A DNA stretch of 32,753 nt from Allomuricauda sp. (GTDB lineage Bacteria > Bacteroidota > Bacteroidia > Flavobacteriales > Flavobacteriaceae): assembly GCA_028284725.1 (NCBI GenBank), contig JANQRD010000053.1, forward strand, positions 1-32,753, given 5' to 3'. Under the pieces are notes generated by a model, which worked only from the letters and a program-made list of their open reading frames with translations, ran no database searches and was not told the origin of the DNA. Shown piece after piece: positions 1-8,839 of this stretch; position 1 is the stretch's first letter; each line of letters starts with the position of its first letter. Both the position numbers and the translations under genes were made by a program.

Positions 1-1
1 G

Positions 2-1111
2 ATTACCGGTAAAAGTTTGGAATGGCTGAAGATGAGGAATAACGAACAAAAACCTTTCTTCCTGATGGTACATCACAAAGCTCCACATCGCAACTGGATG
101 CCTGCTTTGCGACATGCCAATCTATATGATTCGATAACTTTCCCCTTGCCCGACACCTATTTTCAGGATTTTAAAGAACAAAGGGCCGCCAAAGAGCAGC
201 AACAGACAATTTATGAAGATATGTACGAGGGTCATGATCTTAAAATGACGAAAGCTTATAATCACACCGAATTGCTACATGATCCTTGGACCAAAGATTT
301 TGATCGAATGACCCCGGGACAACGAGAAGCCTGGGATAGGGCATATCTGCCCAAAAACAATGCTTTTCACAAAGCCAATCTGAACAGAAGGGAACTAGCA
401 GAATGGAAAGGCCAGCGTTACCTTCAGGAATATCTGGCGACTGTGGCATCGGTGGATGAAGGAGTGGGCAAAATTTTGGACTATTTGGAAGAAACAAACA
501 TGGATGAAAACACATTGGTAGTCTATACTTCCGATCAGGGATTTTACTTAGGCGAACATGGTTGGTTCGACAAACGTTTTATGTATGAGGAATCCTTAAA
601 AATGCCGTTGCTCATGCAGTTTCCTGGTGTGATCCAACCAGGCTCAACGGTCAATGCATTGACCCAAAATCTTGATTTTGCCCCAACTTTTTTGGATTTG
701 GCTGGAGGAACCGAGTTTACTACAGAAATGCAGGGGGAGTCGTTTAAAAATTTATTGAATGGCTCAAAAGCTGACTTTAAAGAAGCCATCTATTACCATT
801 ATTATGACTTTCCAGCGTTTCACATGGTCAAAAAACAGTATGGCGTACGCACACAACGTTACAAGCTCATCCATTTTTATGACGATATCGATGAATGGGA
901 GTTTTATGATTTGGAAAATGACCCCAAGGAACTGCACAATGCCATACATGATAAAGAATATGCCAGGATCATAACAACTATGCACAAAAAATTGGATAGC
1001 TTGCAAAAGCTTTACAAAGTCACTGAAAGAGAATTTGAACGAGCACCTGAAGAAATGGTCGAAAAAGCATATGAAGGATTCAGAAAGCTACGCGGCACCC
1101 CAATGAAATGA
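2..1111 (+). CDS. sulfatase (type I, 5'-truncated by window edge)
   Basis: This is the C-terminal part of a type I sulfatase, which hydrolyses sulfate esters, in marine flavobacteria usually on algal polysaccharides or glycosaminoglycan-like sugars. The frame is open to the window edge, so the N-terminal part with the formylglycine C/S-x-P-x-R site is not visible. The TTG and ATG codons near 17-33 are internal. Visible family marks are the HHKAPH segment early on, the metal-site block SDQGFYLGEHGWFDKR in mid-protein (D, Q, H and K match the sulfatase active-site set), and a C-terminal region (RTQRYKLIHF, then YDLENDPKELHN) typical of the sulfatase C-terminal subdomain. Its last codon overlaps the next gene by 4 nt (ATGA), so the two are probably cotranscribed. 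The substrate cannot be told. Confidence 0.9.
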   Translation: MTGKSLEWLKMRNNEQKPFFLMVHHKAPHRNWMPALRHANLYDSITFPLPDTYFQDFKEQRAAKEQQQTIYEDMYEGHDLKMTKAYNHTELLHDPWTKDFDRMTPGQREAWDRAYLPKNNAFHKANLNRRELAEWKGQRYLQEYLATVASVDEGVGKILDYLEETNMDENTLVVYTSDQGFYLGEHGWFDKRFMYEESLKMPLLMQFPGVIQPGSTVNALTQNLDFAPTFLDLAGGTEFTTEMQGESFKNLLNGSKADFKEAIYYHYYDFPAFHMVKKQYGVRTQRYKLIHFYDDIDEWEFYDLENDPKELHNAIHDKEYARIITTMHKKLDSLQKLYKVTEREFERAPEEMVEKAYEGFRKLRGTPMK

Positions 1112-1947
1112 AAAAAGTACTGCCCCTGTTGGTTCTTTTATTTCTTGCATCCAACATCCTTGGGCAAACCATTGATGTGCTGACCTACAACATCCGATTT
1201 GATAACCCAGGAGATGGACTTAATAGCTGGAATAATCGAAAGGCATTTCTCATTTCACAATTGAACTTTTACTCACCTGATATTTTTGGTACGCAGGAAG
1301 GGCTCATCCACCAGTTGAAGGATATTGAGGAGGGGCTTGGAAATTATACCTTTTTTGGAGTTGGAAGGGACAGTGGGAATGAAAAAGGCGAGCACACAGC
1401 TATTTTTTACAGATCAGAAAAGATTGTGCTTTTGGAGGAGTCTACATTTTGGCTCTCCAAGACCCCGGAAAAACCATCGAAGGATTGGGATGCAGCATTA
1501 CCAAGGATATGCACCTACGGATTGTTTAAGATGAGGGATGGCGATACAAAGTTTTTCGTGTTCAACACCCATTTTGATCATGTTGGAAAAACGGCAAGGG
1601 AGGAAAGTGCAAAACTTATTCTGGAAAAAATAAATGCCTTGAATCCAAACGGATACCCGGTTATTTTGATGGGTGATTTTAATCTTGAAGTTGGCTCCAA
1701 AGGCATCCGAACGATTTTGGAAGAACTTAATGACGCACACCAGCTTGCAGGAGCCAAGGCACACGGCCCTTCGGGCACGTTCAATGGATTCAATTTTTAC
1801 GAACCCGTAAAACGACGGATAGACTTTATTTTTGTTTCAGCCAATAAATTGGAAGTGATTAAAAGTGCAATTTTGAGTGATTCATGGGAAAATAAGTATC
1901 CATCGGATCATTTGCCGGTATTTGCAACACTTCGATTCAAAAATTAA
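1108..1947 (+). CDS. secreted endonuclease/exonuclease/phosphatase-fold hydrolase
   Basis: A 279-residue protein with a Sec signal peptide (about residues 1-19, ending at ILGQ) and a complete EEP domain. The ordered EEP motifs are visible: TYNIR near the N-terminus, TQEG, a TAIFYR strand, NTHFDH, GDFN, DFIFV and the C-terminal SDHLPV. These supply the metal-binding and catalytic Asn, Glu, Asp and His residues of DNase I-like metal-dependent phosphoesterases. Secreted flavobacterial members of this group are thought to act on phosphodiesters or sugar-linked phosphates; the substrate is unknown. The start overlaps the sulfatase stop, which points to translational coupling and perhaps a joint role in stripping modified glycans (inference). 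Confidence 0.85.
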   Translation: MKKVLPLLVLLFLASNILGQTIDVLTYNIRFDNPGDGLNSWNNRKAFLISQLNFYSPDIFGTQEGLIHQLKDIEEGLGNYTFFGVGRDSGNEKGEHTAIFYRSEKIVLLEESTFWLSKTPEKPSKDWDAALPRICTYGLFKMRDGDTKFFVFNTHFDHVGKTAREESAKLILEKINALNPNGYPVILMGDFNLEVGSKGIRTILEELNDAHQLAGAKAHGPSGTFNGFNFYEPVKRRIDFIFVSANKLEVIKSAILSDSWENKYPSDHLPVFATLRFKN

Positions 1948-1999
1948 GGAACTTTTTCACCTTACCTCACTTCCGCATGCTGTAGTAGGGTGTTCAGCG

Positions 2000-2039
2000 T
2001 TGCTTGAAGCTTTGGCTGATTCTTCAAATCTTCAAGCAA
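2000..2039. terminator. 10-bp inverted repeat between convergent genes, possible terminator
   Basis: TTGCTTGAAG at 2000-2009 is perfectly complementary to CTTCAAGCAA at 2030-2039, with a 20-nt loop. It lies between the rightward EEP gene and the leftward symporter gene, where a bidirectional terminator would be expected. There is no clean T-run directly after the stem, so the call is weak. Confidence 0.35.
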
Positions 2040-2100
2040 GCAGTGTTCATTGCTTTGGATAATTTACCATTCTTTGTTTTTCAATAAAACTAACGGATAA

Positions 2101-3174
2101 CTAGCTTTTCGATTTTCGCTGCCAAATAGTCGCCAGTGATGAACCGGAGATATTCATGAGTGGACCGAAAACGGCAGGTGCTAATCCCATAGTCGCAAGT
2201 CGTCCCATCTCCAAGGCAATTCCTGAGGCCAGACCTGCATTTTGCATACCGACTTCAAACGCTACCGTTCGGGAGGACTTTTCATCAAGACCAATCAATT
2301 TACTTCCATAATACCCGAGTAGGTAACCAGAAAAATTATGCACTAATACGACCATGATCAGTATCAAGCCAATTGAAAGCAGGGAATTCCTGCCAGAAGC
2401 GGTAATAATGGTTATTATTATGGCAATGGCCGCCATTGAAACCTTAGGCATTGCTTTATCCAACCATTTGAACTTGCCGTGAGCAAAATGATTGAATGTG
2501 AGCCCTGCCAATATGGGGAGAATCACAATTTTGATAATACTCCAAAACATGGCCAGGTAATCGATGGGAACAAGTTCGTTTGCCAAAAGTTTCATGAAAA
2601 ATGGGGTCAAGAAAGGGGATAACAAAGTAGATACGGCAGTTAGGGTGAGGGAAAGGGCCAAATTGGCCCCCGAGATATAGGCCATTACATTTGAAGCCAA
2701 ACCACCAGGGGAACAACCCACAAGAATAATACCAGCAGCAATCTCCGGAGGTAATCCTGAAAATTTTGCCAGCCCAAACCCAATAAAGGGCATAATGGTA
2801 AATTGTGCTATAAGTCCAATGATTACTCCTTTGGGCATTTTAACCACCTGTACAAAATCAGAAATTCCCATGGAAGTGCCCATACCAAACATGATGATGA
2901 TCAATAGCGGAACAATCAACCGATTTAGTTTGAATGAATTTATTTCTAGAAAAATTTGAGGATAGAACATCGCGGCAGCAACAGCGGCAAAGATCAGTAA
3001 GGTGAATGCGAAGCCCTTCAATTTCTCAACACTACTAAAAGCCAACGCTAAAACGGAAAAAAATAGTATTACCGTTGGGGCCAAATAACTAAGCCAGCCC
3101 AGATACCAAAACAGTAGAATGCCAATCGCTAAAATAGCACTTGCTATAAAGGTCCATTTACCAAAATCTTTCAT
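2101..3174 (-). CDS. bile acid:sodium symporter family (BASS) membrane protein
   Basis: A 357-residue integral membrane protein with about nine or ten hydrophobic helices. The family signature is a Gly/Pro-rich segment (GIILVGCSPGGLASN near residue 150, followed by AYISGANLALSLTLTAVSTLLSP), typical of the BASS/ACR3-like fold where unwound crossed helices form the ion and substrate sites. A second conserved stretch (EVGMQNAGLASGIA) is present near the C-terminus. BASS members move organic acids such as bile acids, pantoate or 2-keto acids with sodium; the substrate here is not predictable. It is transcribed alone, convergent with the EEP gene. The first three N-terminal helices before the core are slightly longer than in minimal members. 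Confidence 0.88.
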   Translation of the reverse strand: MKDFGKWTFIASAILAIGILLFWYLGWLSYLAPTVILFFSVLALAFSSVEKLKGFAFTLLIFAAVAAAMFYPQIFLEINSFKLNRLIVPLLIIIMFGMGTSMGISDFVQVVKMPKGVIIGLIAQFTIMPFIGFGLAKFSGLPPEIAAGIILVGCSPGGLASNVMAYISGANLALSLTLTAVSTLLSPFLTPFFMKLLANELVPIDYLAMFWSIIKIVILPILAGLTFNHFAHGKFKWLDKAMPKVSMAAIAIIITIITASGRNSLLSIGLILIMVVLVHNFSGYLLGYYGSKLIGLDEKSSRTVAFEVGMQNAGLASGIALEMGRLATMGLAPAVFGPLMNISGSSLATIWQRKSKS

Positions 3175-3305
3175 TCTTGTTTTTATTGGGAAAAAGTAAT
3201 CATATTTATTGGTTGTTGCCAGTTGGCCGAGCAGAAGATCTTTTCTTATTTTTAAACAAAAGCCAAGTGTCCTAATAACTCGAAATTCTATAAAGTGAGT
3301 TTAAA

Positions 3306-3561
3306 ATGACCAAACAAACATTTGCATCAGGTGTAATACGAATAGTAGTGGTAATTCTATTGTCATGCCTGATTTTTAATGCGGCTATAACCGCACAGGA
3401 TAGTTCCTCAAGTGACGGGAAGGGTCAAGATGCTCAGTTTACTACCCTGATATGGTCATTCTGATTACTATCTATTATTGAATATCGCCATAGAACCTGG
3501 AATTGACCCAAAGTTCGTTGAAAGCCTAATGATTGTGGACTACATCAGAATATATCAATAA
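3306..3561 (+). pseudogene. remnant of a secreted GH16 glucanase (internal deletion and frameshift)
   Basis: An ATG at 3306 opens 52 codons that read like a secretion signal (hydrophobic IVVVILLSCLIFNAAITAQ, then a Ser/Gly linker) and stop at 3464. Immediately after, in the +1 frame from about 3451, the translation reads YGHSDYYLLLNIAIEPGID and ends MIVDYIRIYQ* at 3561. That matches the usual C-terminus of family GH16 beta-glucanases (a LNLAVGG-like strand, then M-x-VDYVRVYQ). The catalytic core (ExDxxE) is missing, so a secreted GH16 laminarinase-type gene seems to have lost nearly all of its middle. The identification rests on these short end motifs only. Confidence 0.6.
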
Positions 3562-3602
3562 TTTCTACGGTATATCATTTCCATACGAATTCAAGATTCA
3601 GT

Positions 3603-4469
3603 CTAAAACTTTGAATCCCCTTTGTACACGAGGGTGCTATCAGGGTATAATTTGGATAGGTGGAAACTATTTAGCTGAAGATTTTCTATGGATACGGTGT
3701 GCAAGGTCCGTTTTTCCTTTTTAAGCCCGTTGAGTTGGATGAAGAGTTTTCCAGGATAGGTGACGCCGTCTCCGCTCTTGCGAAACGCTGCAAAACGTAT
3801 TGAGCCGAAAACGCTCTTGGGTGCAGGGAGATAGATTCCCCGTACCGTATAACTCGCAAAGGATAGATATCCAGACTTTTGATCAAAGTAAAGAAGGTAC
3901 TGGTCGTGTTCCTTGTGGGCCTCCAAGCTGTCCCACGTGGCAAAAACCAAGTCATAGGTTCCTCCTTCAAATTCCTGGCTCCCGGCATACTTAAGTATGG
4001 GTGCATTCCTGAGGCGCAACGGAAGTTCGAAGAAATACTGAATTGCCGGTAAGGTGAACGTGATACTCTTCTTTTTTTTGAACTTTACTTCACCATGATC
4101 ATTGATACAGTAATAGTTGAAGGACTGCACGCCATATACATTGTCATTCTTGGTCTTCAAATAACTGAACTGACCGTCAAAAGATTCTGGCCTGAACCGC
4201 ATCTCCATCCATTCATTGTCCTTTGGAAATGGATTTACAATAGCGTACAAGCCTCTCCAATTGTCTCGTGCCTCGAGTGAATAGACCTCAGCCTGTGCCA
4301 ACTTATCCAGCCTGTATTTTGAAATAACATTATCCAACAGTATTATGGCTCGCTCTTCGCGGTTGGGTAATGTCGTGTCTATTTTAGAGGTCCGCAAATC
4401 GGCAATTTTACAACCTTGAAATGCGAGAATAAGCGCAAAAACAAGAAATAACTTCCCAATACCATTCAT
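3603..4469 (-). CDS. lipoprotein of unknown function
   Basis: I choose the ATG at 4469 because the protein then begins MNGIGKLFLVFALILAFQGC, a clear lipoprotein signal peptide with lipobox AFQG|C. An upstream in-frame ATG at 4574 would add 35 unlikely residues in front of it. The mature protein (about 270 residues) is rich in aromatic beta-strand segments, for example WRGLYAIVNPFP, WMEMRFRPESF and YLLYFDQKSGYLSFASYTVRG, which suggest a beta-sheet, perhaps LolA/DUF-like periplasmic lipid-binding fold, but I do not recognise a family with certainty. It is convergent with the GH16 remnant, with its stop near the end of that remnant, and stands alone. Confidence 0.7.
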   Translation of the reverse strand: MNGIGKLFLVFALILAFQGCKIADLRTSKIDTTLPNREERAIILLDNVISKYRLDKLAQAEVYSLEARDNWRGLYAIVNPFPKDNEWMEMRFRPESFDGQFSYLKTKNDNVYGVQSFNYYCINDHGEVKFKKKKSITFTLPAIQYFFELPLRLRNAPILKYAGSQEFEGGTYDLVFATWDSLEAHKEHDQYLLYFDQKSGYLSFASYTVRGIYLPAPKSVFGSIRFAAFRKSGDGVTYPGKLFIQLNGLKKEKRTLHTVSIENLQLNSFHLSKLYPDSTLVYKGDSKF

Positions 4470-4813
4470 GTGGATATAGGTCGCAAGGTTGTAAGTACTA
4501 TTACTTTCTTTGCAAGATTTTGTAATTGTTGAGCAGTTTAAAACCAGCTGAGGGGTTGGGGCATTTTTGCTCAAGTTTTTTTAATTGTGACTAAAAAAGG
4601 GACGTCTCCCCAACGCTCACCTAAAAACACCAAAACCACACAAAACAGAAAGAGGTTGGAGGGACGTCCTTACATTAACCAACATTAATAAGATTCAAAC
4701 AGCGACAAAAGGCTGCTTCCTCATACATGCTTTAATAAAATCTTATGGTCAAAATTTGGCATTGTCAAGTTTCAAGATGTTTATCAATAGTTTGAATTTT
4801 GTAATTTAGACTC
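4470..4813. other. gene-free stretch between lipoprotein and AraC regulator genes
   Basis: It holds the divergent upstream regions of the two genes. Visible items are two GGGACGTC copies about 70 bp apart (one near 4601, one near 4662) and the 16-bp element at 4790-4805 described separately. No convincing small gene or RNA was seen. Confidence 0.4.
4790..4805 (+). repeat. 16-bp repeat copy 1, candidate AraC operator
   Basis: GTTTGAATTTTGTAAT ends 8 nt before the GTG start of the AraC-type gene. The identical 16-mer recurs at 5708-5723, upstream of the dehydrogenase. Two exact copies in front of a regulator and its neighbour suggest an operator or shared promoter element. Confidence 0.5.
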
Positions 4814-5713
4814 GTGAAGAAAGCGGAATCCTTAGAAGACTTTTATGAGTCCAAGCTTAATTGGATACCTGATGATTTGAGAAAGGAAATAGGACACTTC
4901 AATGTATTTCGTTTGGAGCCTTTCATAGGAAGTGGAGCAAAACCTATACCCTACAGCAGAAGGGATTATTTCAAAATAAGCCTGATAAAAGGGAACAACA
5001 GGGTACACTATGCTGATAAGGTAATTGAAATTAAAAAACAGGCATTGTTGTTCGCAAATCCACAAGTTCCCTATAATTGGGAGGAAATCGACAAGATTCA
5101 AAGTGGTTACTTTTGCGTGTTCACCCCTTCTTTTTTCCATCAATACGGCAATTTAAACCAATATGCAGTTTTTCAACCGGGAGAGACCCCTGTGTTTGAG
5201 CTGACCGATGAGCAGGTTGTAGAAGTTGAAAACGTTTTTGAGGCAATGTTTAAAGAAATCAACTCGGACTATATACACAAATATGATGTTTTAAGGGCCA
5301 AGGTTTTTGAGCTGTTGCATTATGCCATGAAACTTAGGCCAGTTACAAGTTCGGATGTCGAAAAACTAAACGCCTCCCGTCGAATCTCCATACTTTTTCT
5401 CGAATTATTGGAAAGACAGTTTCCCATTGACGACACCCGACAAAGACTGAAGCTGCGTTCTGCTTCAGACTTCGCAGATCAACTTGCTATTCATGTGAAC
5501 CATCTAAACAGGGCGCTAAAAGAGACCATGCAAAAAACCACCTCCCAAATTATTGCGGAGCGTGTGCTCCAGGAGTCCAAGATTCTTTTACGGCATAGTT
5601 CATGGAATGTTTCGGAGATTGCCTATGCCCTGGGATTTACTGAGGTGACCCATTTCAACAATTTTTTCAAAAAGCACACCGCCTTAACCCCCACAGGGTT
5701 TAAAAATGTTTGA
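4814..5713 (+). CDS. AraC family transcriptional regulator
   Basis: A 299-residue protein with a cupin-like N-terminal sensing region (about residues 30-150, including the RLEPF and ISLIKGN strands) and a C-terminal AraC-type double helix-turn-helix (about 195-299). The second helix-turn-helix carries the family signature WNVSEIAYALGFTEVTHFNNFFKKHTALTP. The frame offers no ATG before residue 1, so a GTG start at 4814 is used; it could be slightly longer or shorter. Downstream in the same direction is a short-chain dehydrogenase gene, a pairing that recurs in Bacteroidota. The identical 16-bp element before both genes suggests that this protein controls itself and the dehydrogenase. The effector is unknown. 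Confidence 0.88.
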   Translation: MKKAESLEDFYESKLNWIPDDLRKEIGHFNVFRLEPFIGSGAKPIPYSRRDYFKISLIKGNNRVHYADKVIEIKKQALLFANPQVPYNWEEIDKIQSGYFCVFTPSFFHQYGNLNQYAVFQPGETPVFELTDEQVVEVENVFEAMFKEINSDYIHKYDVLRAKVFELLHYAMKLRPVTSSDVEKLNASRRISILFLELLERQFPIDDTRQRLKLRSASDFADQLAIHVNHLNRALKETMQKTTSQIIAERVLQESKILLRHSSWNVSEIAYALGFTEVTHFNNFFKKHTALTPTGFKNV

Positions 5714-5723
5714 ATTTTGTAAT
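5708..5723 (+). repeat. 16-bp repeat copy 2, candidate AraC operator
   Basis: GTTTGAATTTTGTAAT, identical to 4790-4805, spans the stop codon of the AraC gene and lies about 75 nt before the ATG of the dehydrogenase. Confidence 0.5.
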
Positions 5724-5796
5724 GTTTTGTTTGTTGGCTGTTAGTGTTTCGTGCTATGCCTAGATACCTTGCCCCCATAATTAAAAAACAAAAATT

Positions 5797-6648
5797 ATGG
5801 ACACGAAAAAAGTATGGTTTGTAACAGGTGCCTCCAAGGGAATTGGGCTAAAACTAGCAAAAAAACTACTTGAAAATGGTTATCGAGTAGCTGCCACGTC
5901 AAGGAGTCGAGAATCATTGCTAAAGGTTTTGGGTGATGTTTCCGATACATTTCTTCCATTGGAAATGAATCTCTTGGATGATTCGAATGTGAAATTCACT
6001 ATAGCGAAATGTGTAGACCATTTTGGCCAATTGGATGTTGTGGTGAACAATGCGGGTTATGGCCTTATTGGAACTTTGGAAGAACTGAGCGATGCTGAGG
6101 TTAGGAACAACTACGATGTGAATGTCTTTGGTTCGCTTAATGTGATTCGATGGGCAGCTCCGTATTTAAGAGAACAAAGATCGGGTCACATATTCAATAT
6201 TGCTTCCGTTGCAGGCTACTCCGGTGGTTTTCCAGGATTTGGGATCTATTGTTCCACAAAATTCGCTATGGCTGGTTTTACCGAAGCATTGGCTGAAGAA
6301 ATGAAAGATTTTGGGGTTCATGTAAGTTTGGTCTATCCTGGATACTTTAGAACAGAATTTCTTACCAGCGGTTCCGCGAAGACTGGGGCAAATCCGATAG
6401 AAGCTTACAAAAGTGCTAGGGCATCGGAAAGGGCACATCTTGATGAAATCAACGGGAATCAGCCCAATGACCCAGAAAAGGCAGCCGAGATTCTCATAGA
6501 AGTCAGTGGGCTTGACTCACCTCCTGTACATCTGTTCTTAGGAAAAGATGCGTACAAGTTGGCAAATCAAAAGATTGAAGTGATTCAACAGACCATGGAA
6601 GCGTACAGCGATTTGGGTACTTCCACAGAAATTGTTGCGGAGATTTAG
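5797..6648 (+). CDS. short-chain dehydrogenase/reductase (SDR)
   Basis: A 283-residue classical SDR. The NAD(P)-binding TGASKGIG is at residues 10-17, the structural NNAGYG near 85, a catalytic Ser in the IASVAG strand near 138, and YCSTK puts Tyr151 and Lys155 in the active site. An Arg/Lys-rich stretch after the first beta-alpha unit (TSRSRE) favours NADP(H) over NAD(H) (inference). It oxidises or reduces an alcohol/carbonyl of unknown identity in the cytoplasm. The gene follows the AraC-type regulator by 83 nt and carries the same 16-bp upstream element, so it is the likely regulated target. Confidence 0.9.
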   Translation: MDTKKVWFVTGASKGIGLKLAKKLLENGYRVAATSRSRESLLKVLGDVSDTFLPLEMNLLDDSNVKFTIAKCVDHFGQLDVVVNNAGYGLIGTLEELSDAEVRNNYDVNVFGSLNVIRWAAPYLREQRSGHIFNIASVAGYSGGFPGFGIYCSTKFAMAGFTEALAEEMKDFGVHVSLVYPGYFRTEFLTSGSAKTGANPIEAYKSARASERAHLDEINGNQPNDPEKAAEILIEVSGLDSPPVHLFLGKDAYKLANQKIEVIQQTMEAYSDLGTSTEIVAEI

Positions 6649-6897
6649 CCAATTGAATTTTAAATATTTTAGTTAAAAGTAGAGCCAAAGAAGAGCGGTA
6701 AAAGAGACATAGCTTTATTCCTGATTTGTCACCAGAAGGATAATATATCTGGCAAAGTTAATTTCTGAGATTGAAGGTGATGCTATCCTTTTTTGCCGCT
6801 ATGGTTAACCCTATCCAACTTCCGTGATTCTGAATCAATATGAAGTTATACTTAAGTCTTTCAAAGCAGTGAAGGAGGGGCTCGCTCCAAGTTTTTC

Positions 6898-6911
6898 CAA
6901 ACAATTGTTTG
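6898..6911. repeat. 14-bp perfect palindrome
   Basis: CAAACAATTGTTTG is self-complementary over 14 bp and lies just past the stop codon of the dehydratase gene, in the gap between convergent genes. It could be part of a termination region or a protein site. The rest of the 6649-6915 gap shows nothing clear. Confidence 0.3.
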
Positions 6912-6915
6912 CAGT

Positions 6916-7851
6916 TCAAAAAGGAAGATTCCCCAAGTCCACGTTTCCTCCAGACAAAATAACCCCTATTTTTTGATCAGCGAACTGTTCCTTTTCCCTC
7001 AGCACTGCAGCAAAAGCCACTGCACATGATGGTTCACAAATGATTTTCATGCGTTCCCAAATGATTCGCATGGCATTCACAATCTCCTCCTCGGCGACTC
7101 GTATAATGCGTTCCACATGTTGTTGGATGATAGGAAAGTTTCGGTCACCCAGTTGTGTTTTGAGCCCATCCGCAATGGTGTTTGTCGCGGTATTTGTCTC
7201 AATGATTCCGCTTTGCAGCGATCTATACGCATCGTCGACCTCAAAGGGTTCACCTCCAATGACGGAACAATTGTTCCCAAAATATGTAGCGGCCAAAGCG
7301 GTTCCTGCTACGAGTCCACCACCACCTACAGGGGCAAAAACGTAGTTTAAATCAGGATGGGATTCCAACAATTCCTTGCAAGCAGTGCCCTGGCCCAAAA
7401 TGACTTCGTCATCATTGGATGGATGCAAAAAGGTGGCTCCTTCCTTTTCTTGGATTGCCCTTGATTGAGCTTCCCGAGCCTCAAGGGTAGGTTCACATTC
7501 CAAAACAATCCCGCCATATCCCCGTACCGCCTCCTTTTTTACCTGAGGGGCATTGGAGGGCATTACAATGAAGGCCTTCACTCCCAAACTTTGCGCGGCA
7601 AGAGAAAGGGCTTGCGCAAAATTTCCAGAGGAATGTGTTACTACGCCCTTTTCGCGATCATGCTCTGATAGCTGTAGAATCGCGTTGACCGCACCTCGCA
7701 TTTTAAAGGCGCCCATTCGTTGAAAATTTTCACACTTAAAAAAGAGTTGTGCCCCGACCATCTTATCGATCGATCGGGAAGTAAGAACAGGCGTATTATG
7801 GATAAAAGGCTTTATCCGTTCATGGCAGGCAATGAGTCGTTGTTTATCCAT
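6916..7851 (-). CDS. PLP-dependent threonine/serine dehydratase (serine racemase-like)
   Basis: A 311-residue fold-type II PLP enzyme. The Schiff-base lysine is Lys50 in AFKMRGA, the SSGNFAQAL loop that holds the substrate carboxylate is near residue 74, the PLP-phosphate loop is VGGGGLVAG near 178, and SGGNVD near the C-terminus contacts the pyridine ring. It has no C-terminal ACT regulatory domain and is short, so it resembles catabolic threonine dehydratase or serine racemase rather than full-length biosynthetic IlvA. It would deaminate Thr/Ser to 2-oxo acids or interconvert L/D-Ser; sequence alone does not decide. Single gene with no visible operon partner. Confidence 0.88.
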   Translation of the reverse strand: MDKQRLIACHERIKPFIHNTPVLTSRSIDKMVGAQLFFKCENFQRMGAFKMRGAVNAILQLSEHDREKGVVTHSSGNFAQALSLAAQSLGVKAFIVMPSNAPQVKKEAVRGYGGIVLECEPTLEAREAQSRAIQEKEGATFLHPSNDDEVILGQGTACKELLESHPDLNYVFAPVGGGGLVAGTALAATYFGNNCSVIGGEPFEVDDAYRSLQSGIIETNTATNTIADGLKTQLGDRNFPIIQQHVERIIRVAEEEIVNAMRIIWERMKIICEPSCAVAFAAVLREKEQFADQKIGVILSGGNVDLGNLPF

Positions 7852-7914
7852 AATCGCTAACTACCGCATAAAGATAGAAAGGTGAACTGAATCTTTGCCT
7901 TCGAAAAGTGGAAA

Positions 7915-8817
7915 CTAGGAGCTGGAGATGGCCTGAGCTTCATTTGTGGTCGCAGAAACCCCTTCCATGCCCAATTCTGGAATCACCAATAATGGTATTT
8001 GTGTATGAAAAGCTGTCCGTTTAACAATAGGTTCACGGGTCATCTGTTCCATATAGCTGTGCTGGTAGTTCAAAAGTGCCAACAAATGGATATCGAGTTC
8101 CTGGGTGAAGACTTCCAAAGTCTGTGAAACGGAATTCAGTTCTGAAACCGTATGCACATAATGTTCGGTTTCGCTCAAATACCTTCTGAGCATGTTCAGG
8201 TTGAATTGCTGCAATTCCGTAAGGGCTTTGATACCATATTGCACATGGACAATGCGAATGGTTGCCTCGAACATATGGGCCAGTTCCATCAAGGGATTGA
8301 GCTCGGAAATTGTATAAAAACGGTTGAAATCAGTAGCAAAGGCAATTTCCGAAGGGGTAACAAACTCGAAGTGTTGCGGAATGGCCAAAACCGGACATTT
8401 TTTGGTGTTCTTAATGATACGCACCGTATTGCTGCCCATAAACACTTCGTCAATTCCAGAAGCTCCCTTGGTTCCGGTTACAATAAGCTGAATGCCTAAC
8501 GCATCCACCAAATCCCTTACTTCGTCCACCAATAAATTGAACGAGGAAATGGTCTCAAATGTATGGTTTGGATTGCGAAAGGTACTTTCAATCCGTTCCA
8601 CGGTCTTTTGTAATCCCTGTTCCGAGGAATTCCGTACCGCATCCACAATTCGGACACCGTCTACCATTTTGGCCATAAACCTGCTGCTTGGAATCACCGG
8701 AGTGTAGGTGTTGAGCAAATAAAAGGTACAGGTCCTATGCCGGAACAGTTGCATGGCATAGGTTATCGCATTCCATGCGTTATCTGAAAAATCCGTTGGT
8801 ATTAATATCTTTTGCAT
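7915..8817 (-). CDS. universal stress protein, tandem UspA domains
   Basis: A 300-residue protein made of two UspA folds. The first begins MQKILIPTDFSDNAW and has the ATP-binding pattern GTKGASGIDEVFMGSNTVRII (G-x2-G-x9-G-S). The second (about 150-290) starts EIAFATDFN but lacks the nucleotide-binding glycines, so it is probably non-binding. UspA proteins support survival under stress; in Pseudomonas several are under the FNR homologue Anr. Here the gene has its own FNR-like box 51 nt upstream, paired with a -7 element, so induction at low oxygen is expected. A related two-domain Usp at 28402-29223 sits downstream of hemN. Confidence 0.88.
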   Translation of the reverse strand: MQKILIPTDFSDNAWNAITYAMQLFRHRTCTFYLLNTYTPVIPSSRFMAKMVDGVRIVDAVRNSSEQGLQKTVERIESTFRNPNHTFETISSFNLLVDEVRDLVDALGIQLIVTGTKGASGIDEVFMGSNTVRIIKNTKKCPVLAIPQHFEFVTPSEIAFATDFNRFYTISELNPLMELAHMFEATIRIVHVQYGIKALTELQQFNLNMLRRYLSETEHYVHTVSELNSVSQTLEVFTQELDIHLLALLNYQHSYMEQMTREPIVKRTAFHTQIPLLVIPELGMEGVSATTNEAQAISSS

Positions 8818-8839
8818 TCCTTTTGAAAATAAGATGGAA

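Noticed and set aside
3533-3724. 63-codon plus-strand frame after the GH16 remnant
   Set aside because: Its first codons overlap the remnant in another frame and the rest is antisense to the lipoprotein gene; no start signal or motif.
4600-4672. Two GGGACGTC copies as a possible transposon end or operator
   Set aside because: Only 8 bp shared, no consistent flanks or inverted arrangement, so chance is sufficient.
6649-6915. Search for a small gene or RNA in the gap between the SDR and dehydratase genes
   Set aside because: No start-stop pair with coding character and no tRNA-like or riboswitch-like structure; only a 14-bp palindrome.
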